Shown here piece after piece: positions 3,867 through 6,407 of a stretch of 6,407 bases of DNA. The first letter of the stretch is position 1, and each line of letters begins with the position of its first letter. Below the pieces are notes generated by a model. It ran no database searches. It was not told the origin of the DNA and worked only from the letters and a program-made list of their open reading frames with translations. The translations under genes and the position numbers were made by a program. This stretch comes from Candidatus Sulfotelmatobacter sp. Lineage in GTDB: Bacteria > Acidobacteriota > Terriglobia > Terriglobales > Acidobacteriaceae. Location: positions 1-6,407 of the forward strand of contig JASIKQ010000175.1 of assembly GCA_030049565.1 (NCBI GenBank). Reading direction: 5' to 3'.

Positions 3867-6407
3867 TTAGTCCAAATCCCTCCAATTCGGTCCAATCCCC
3901 ATTTCTACGAGCAGCGGAACGGCTAAATCATGCACCTTTTCCATTCGCTCGCGCACCAGACTCTGCATTGCTCCAACTTCTTTCTCAGGCACCTCGAACA
4001 CCAACTCGTCATGAACCTGCAATGTCATCCTTGATTTCAACCCCCGCTGTTGCAGAGCCTCGTCAATGCGTATCATCGCAATCTTGATCAAATCGGCCGC
4101 AGTGCCTTGCAAGGGCGTATTTACTGCCGTGCGTTCGGCAAAACCACGCTGGGTGAAATTCTTGCTGTTAATGTCGGGGATGGGCCGGACGCGACCGAAG
4201 AGCGTTTTCACCTTCAGATCGCGGCGGGCTTCTTCAAGAGTCTTGTCTATGTATGCGCGTACACCTTTATATTTCTCGAAATAATTCGTAATAAACTGCT
4301 TGGCTTCCGAAGTTTCGATTCCCAGGCTTTGCGATAAACCAAACGGCGAGAGCCCGTAGACGATTCCGAAATTTACGACCTTCGCCTTCCGCCGATGATC
4401 AGCCGTGACCATCAGCGGGGGCACACCGAAAACCTGCGATGCGGTCAGCGTGTGAATGTCGTCGCCACGGCGGAAAGCCTCCACCAATAGCGGGTCGCCG
4501 GAAAAATGCGCGAGCAGGCGAAGCTCGATTTGCGAATAATCCGCCGTCAACAGAACATGCCCCGGCTCGGCGATGAATGCAGCGCGAATGCCACGTCCTA
4601 GCTCGGTGCGAATCGGAATATTTTGCAGATTGGGATTCGCCGACGAGAGGCGCCCAGTCGCGGTTCCCGTCTGGCCGAACGTCGTGTGCACGCGCCCGGT
4701 CGAGGGATTGATAAGCGCAGGCAAAGTATCGACGTAAGTCGATTTTAGTTTGGTGAGCTGGCGGTAATCGAGCACCATGCGCGCGATCGGGTGGTCTTCC
4801 GCCAGATCTTCGAGAACATCAACCGCGGTTGAAATGGTGCGTCCCCTGCCGTATTTCACAGGCTTGGGAAGATTCAACTTATTGAAAAGCACATCGCCGA
4901 GCTGGCGGGGTGAGCTGATATTGAATTCCATGCTCGCCGCTTCAAAGATCTCTTTGGCTTTGGCCGCGCTCTCGCGCTCCAGTTCCGCCGACATTTTCTC
5001 GAGCGCGGTGGTATCGATTTTCACTCCCGCCTGCTCCATGCGCGCGAGAACCGTCACGAGCGGCAGATCAATCTCCTCGTACAGCTTCAGTAAATCCGCC
5101 TGCTCGACTTCGGCGCGCAAAGCCGAGGCAAGTCTCCCTGTGATATCGGCAGATTCGTCCAGAGCGCCGGTCAGCTTGAGATTGAAGCGCCGCAACCCGA
5201 CATCCGCAAGCTGGTGCGATGAATACGTGGGATCGAGCAGGTAAGAGTAAAGCATGGGATCGTGCTGCACTCCCCGTAAGTCGATCCCAAGTGGTTCGAG
5301 GGCGTGAATAGCAGCCTTGTAATCGTGAATCGATTTGGGTATCTGCGCCGAAGTCAAGATCGATCGAAGTTTGGCGGCGGCCGGTGCTGAGTCGAACGTG
5401 ATCACCGTGGCATAACCGGCGGCAGAAGAGATAGCAACACGGCAGGTCGTGGGCTGCTCCTCAGCAGCTTCTTCTCCATCGTCGGTGCTTTGTGGCAAAG
5501 CTTCAGATCGCTCCACAGCAATGGCAATCGCAGCTCCAGCCGCGAGCGATTTTAGAACCTGCTCGACATCGGCGGCAGACTTGGCTTCTGTGTAATGAGT
5601 CTCTGTGATCTGAACTTCCGGCAAAAGCTCTTTCAGCAACGAGGTGAATTCCAGCTCCGTAAAAAGCTGCCGCAACAGTTCGACATCCGGCTCACCTGCG
5701 CGCATGGCTTCGGGGTTCAATTCGACCGGCACGTTCGTGTCGATAGTGGCCATGCTTTTGCTAAATAGAATCGTGTCGCGATTATTTTGCAGAGACTCGC
5801 GATAGGTTTTTCGTTCAACTTCCGTCGCGCGCTCCAGCGCCTGCTCGACGCTGCCGAAGCGTTTAATGATCTCGACCGATCCCTTGTCGCCGATGCCGGG
5901 TGCGCCCGGAATGTTATCGATCGCATCGCCGCGCAGCGCCATCACATCGACCACCCGCTCCGGTGGCACGCCTAGAATTTCTTCCACCTTGGCGGCGTCG
6001 CAAATCAGGTTGTCTTTGGGCGGATTGAGAATGCAAACCATGTCGTTTACCAGTTGCATCATGTCTTTATCACTCGAGACGACGTAAACCGGATGCGAAG
6101 CTTCCGCCGCTTTCCGCGCCAGCGTGCCGATTACATCGTCAGCCTCGAAGCCCGGCATTTCGAGAATTGGAATGCGATAGGCTTCCAGCGCACGCCGGAT
6201 ATAAGGAATCTGCTGCGCCAGATCCTCAGGCATGGCCGCGCGGTTGGCTTTGTAGCCCTTGTATTCGATCTCCGTGAACGTTTGCGTTTTGATGTCGAAC
6301 TTGCGGACTTTCGTGATGGCTTCTGCCTGCTGGTCACGAAAAGTCGGCGCCGCCACGTCGAAAACAGCGGCAAGGTAGGCCGGCGAAAAGTCATCGCGCA
6401 ATTTGCG
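3867..6407 (-). CDS. polA: DNA polymerase I, 5' end beyond the right edge
   Basis: Fills gaps and removes RNA primers during replication and repair. 846 residues are visible; comparison with E. coli PolA suggests about 46 are missing, including the first metal-binding Asp of the 5' nuclease. Numbering from the first visible codon: the 5'-nuclease/FEN domain (to ~220) has GFEADDVIGT (86-95), SSDKDMMQLV and GDAIDNIPGAPGIGDK; an exonuclease-like domain (~265-445) has lost its catalytic residues; the polymerase domain (~450-846) keeps motif A DYSQIELR (D623), motif B RRKAKVVNFGIVYG (R672, K676, F680, Y684) and motif C VHDE (D800, E801). F680 is the residue that disfavours dideoxynucleotides in E. 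coli. About 20 extra residues (25-48) interrupt the nuclease domain between FRD and YKANR, and an acidic stretch (DDGEEAAEE, ~309-317) sits in the dead exonuclease domain. The gene converges on glmM. Confidence 0.97.
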   Translation of the reverse strand, partial: RKLRDDFSPAYLAAVFDVAAPTFRDQQAEAITKVRKFDIKTQTFTEIEYKGYKANRAAMPEDLAQQIPYIRRALEAYRIPILEMPGFEADDVIGTLARKAAEASHPVYVVSSDKDMMQLVNDMVCILNPPKDNLICDAAKVEEILGVPPERVVDVMALRGDAIDNIPGAPGIGDKGSVEIIKRFGSVEQALERATEVERKTYRESLQNNRDTILFSKSMATIDTNVPVELNPEAMRAGEPDVELLRQLFTELEFTSLLKELLPEVQITETHYTEAKSAADVEQVLKSLAAGAAIAIAVERSEALPQSTDDGEEAAEEQPTTCRVAISSAAGYATVITFDSAPAAAKLRSILTSAQIPKSIHDYKAAIHALEPLGIDLRGVQHDPMLYSYLLDPTYSSHQLADVGLRRFNLKLTGALDESADITGRLASALRAEVEQADLLKLYEEIDLPLVTVLARMEQAGVKIDTTALEKMSAELERESAAKAKEIFEAASMEFNISSPRQLGDVLFNKLNLPKPVKYGRGRTISTAVDVLEDLAEDHPIARMVLDYRQLTKLKSTYVDTLPALINPSTGRVHTTFGQTGTATGRLSSANPNLQNIPIRTELGRGIRAAFIAEPGHVLLTADYSQIELRLLAHFSGDPLLVEAFRRGDDIHTLTASQVFGVPPLMVTADHRRKAKVVNFGIVYGLSPFGLSQSLGIETSEAKQFITNYFEKYKGVRAYIDKTLEEARRDLKVKTLFGRVRPIPDINSKNFTQRGFAERTAVNTPLQGTAADLIKIAMIRIDEALQQRGLKSRMTLQVHDELVFEVPEKEVGAMQSLVRERMEKVHDLAVPLLVEMGIGPNWRDLD

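Noticed and set aside
4777..5244. 155-codon plus-strand frame opposite polA
   Set aside because: Antisense to well-conserved polymerase sequence; Ser/Arg-rich product with no family resemblance.
6399..6401. TTG at 6401 as the polA start
   Set aside because: The frame stays open to the edge, and E. coli PolA has about 46 more residues upstream, including part of the nuclease active site; the true start is outside the window.

Overview
The window holds five protein genes from what is most likely an Acidobacteriota chromosome (inference from gene content and protein style; no rRNA or other taxonomic marker is present). Base composition looks moderately GC-rich by eye and the genes are closely packed. 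Nothing indicates a mobile element, CRISPR array, tRNA or rRNA.

Layout. (1) Positions 1-576, minus strand: the 5' part of a small zinc metallopeptidase gene that runs off the left edge. It carries an HEVAH zinc-binding motif and a Cys-rich C-terminal tail. (2) Positions 577-786: a divergent intergenic region with a cluster of five TTGCC/GGCAA pentamers. (3) Positions 787-3810, plus strand: cdaA, cdaR and glmM, that is, the membrane diadenylate cyclase that makes c-di-AMP, its YbbR-domain partner, and phosphoglucosamine mutase. cdaA and cdaR overlap by 4 bases; glmM follows after a short gap that may hold its own promoter. (4) Positions 3811-3866: a 56-base gap between convergent genes with small inverted repeats. 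(5) Positions 3867-6407, minus strand: polA, DNA polymerase I, lacking only its first ~45 codons beyond the right edge.

How they work together. CdaA, CdaR and GlmM form a known regulatory module in Firmicutes: CdaR and GlmM bind CdaA and tune c-di-AMP output, linking the second messenger to the supply of glucosamine-1-phosphate for peptidoglycan. The same gene order here suggests the same link. polA and the metallopeptidase gene are neighbours in opposite orientation with no evident functional tie.

I see no wholly new system. The points most worth a second look are the Cys-rich extension of the metallopeptidase, a ~20-residue insertion in the 5'-nuclease domain of PolA together with a degenerate proofreading domain, the short two-domain CdaR, and the pentamer cluster upstream of cdaA.
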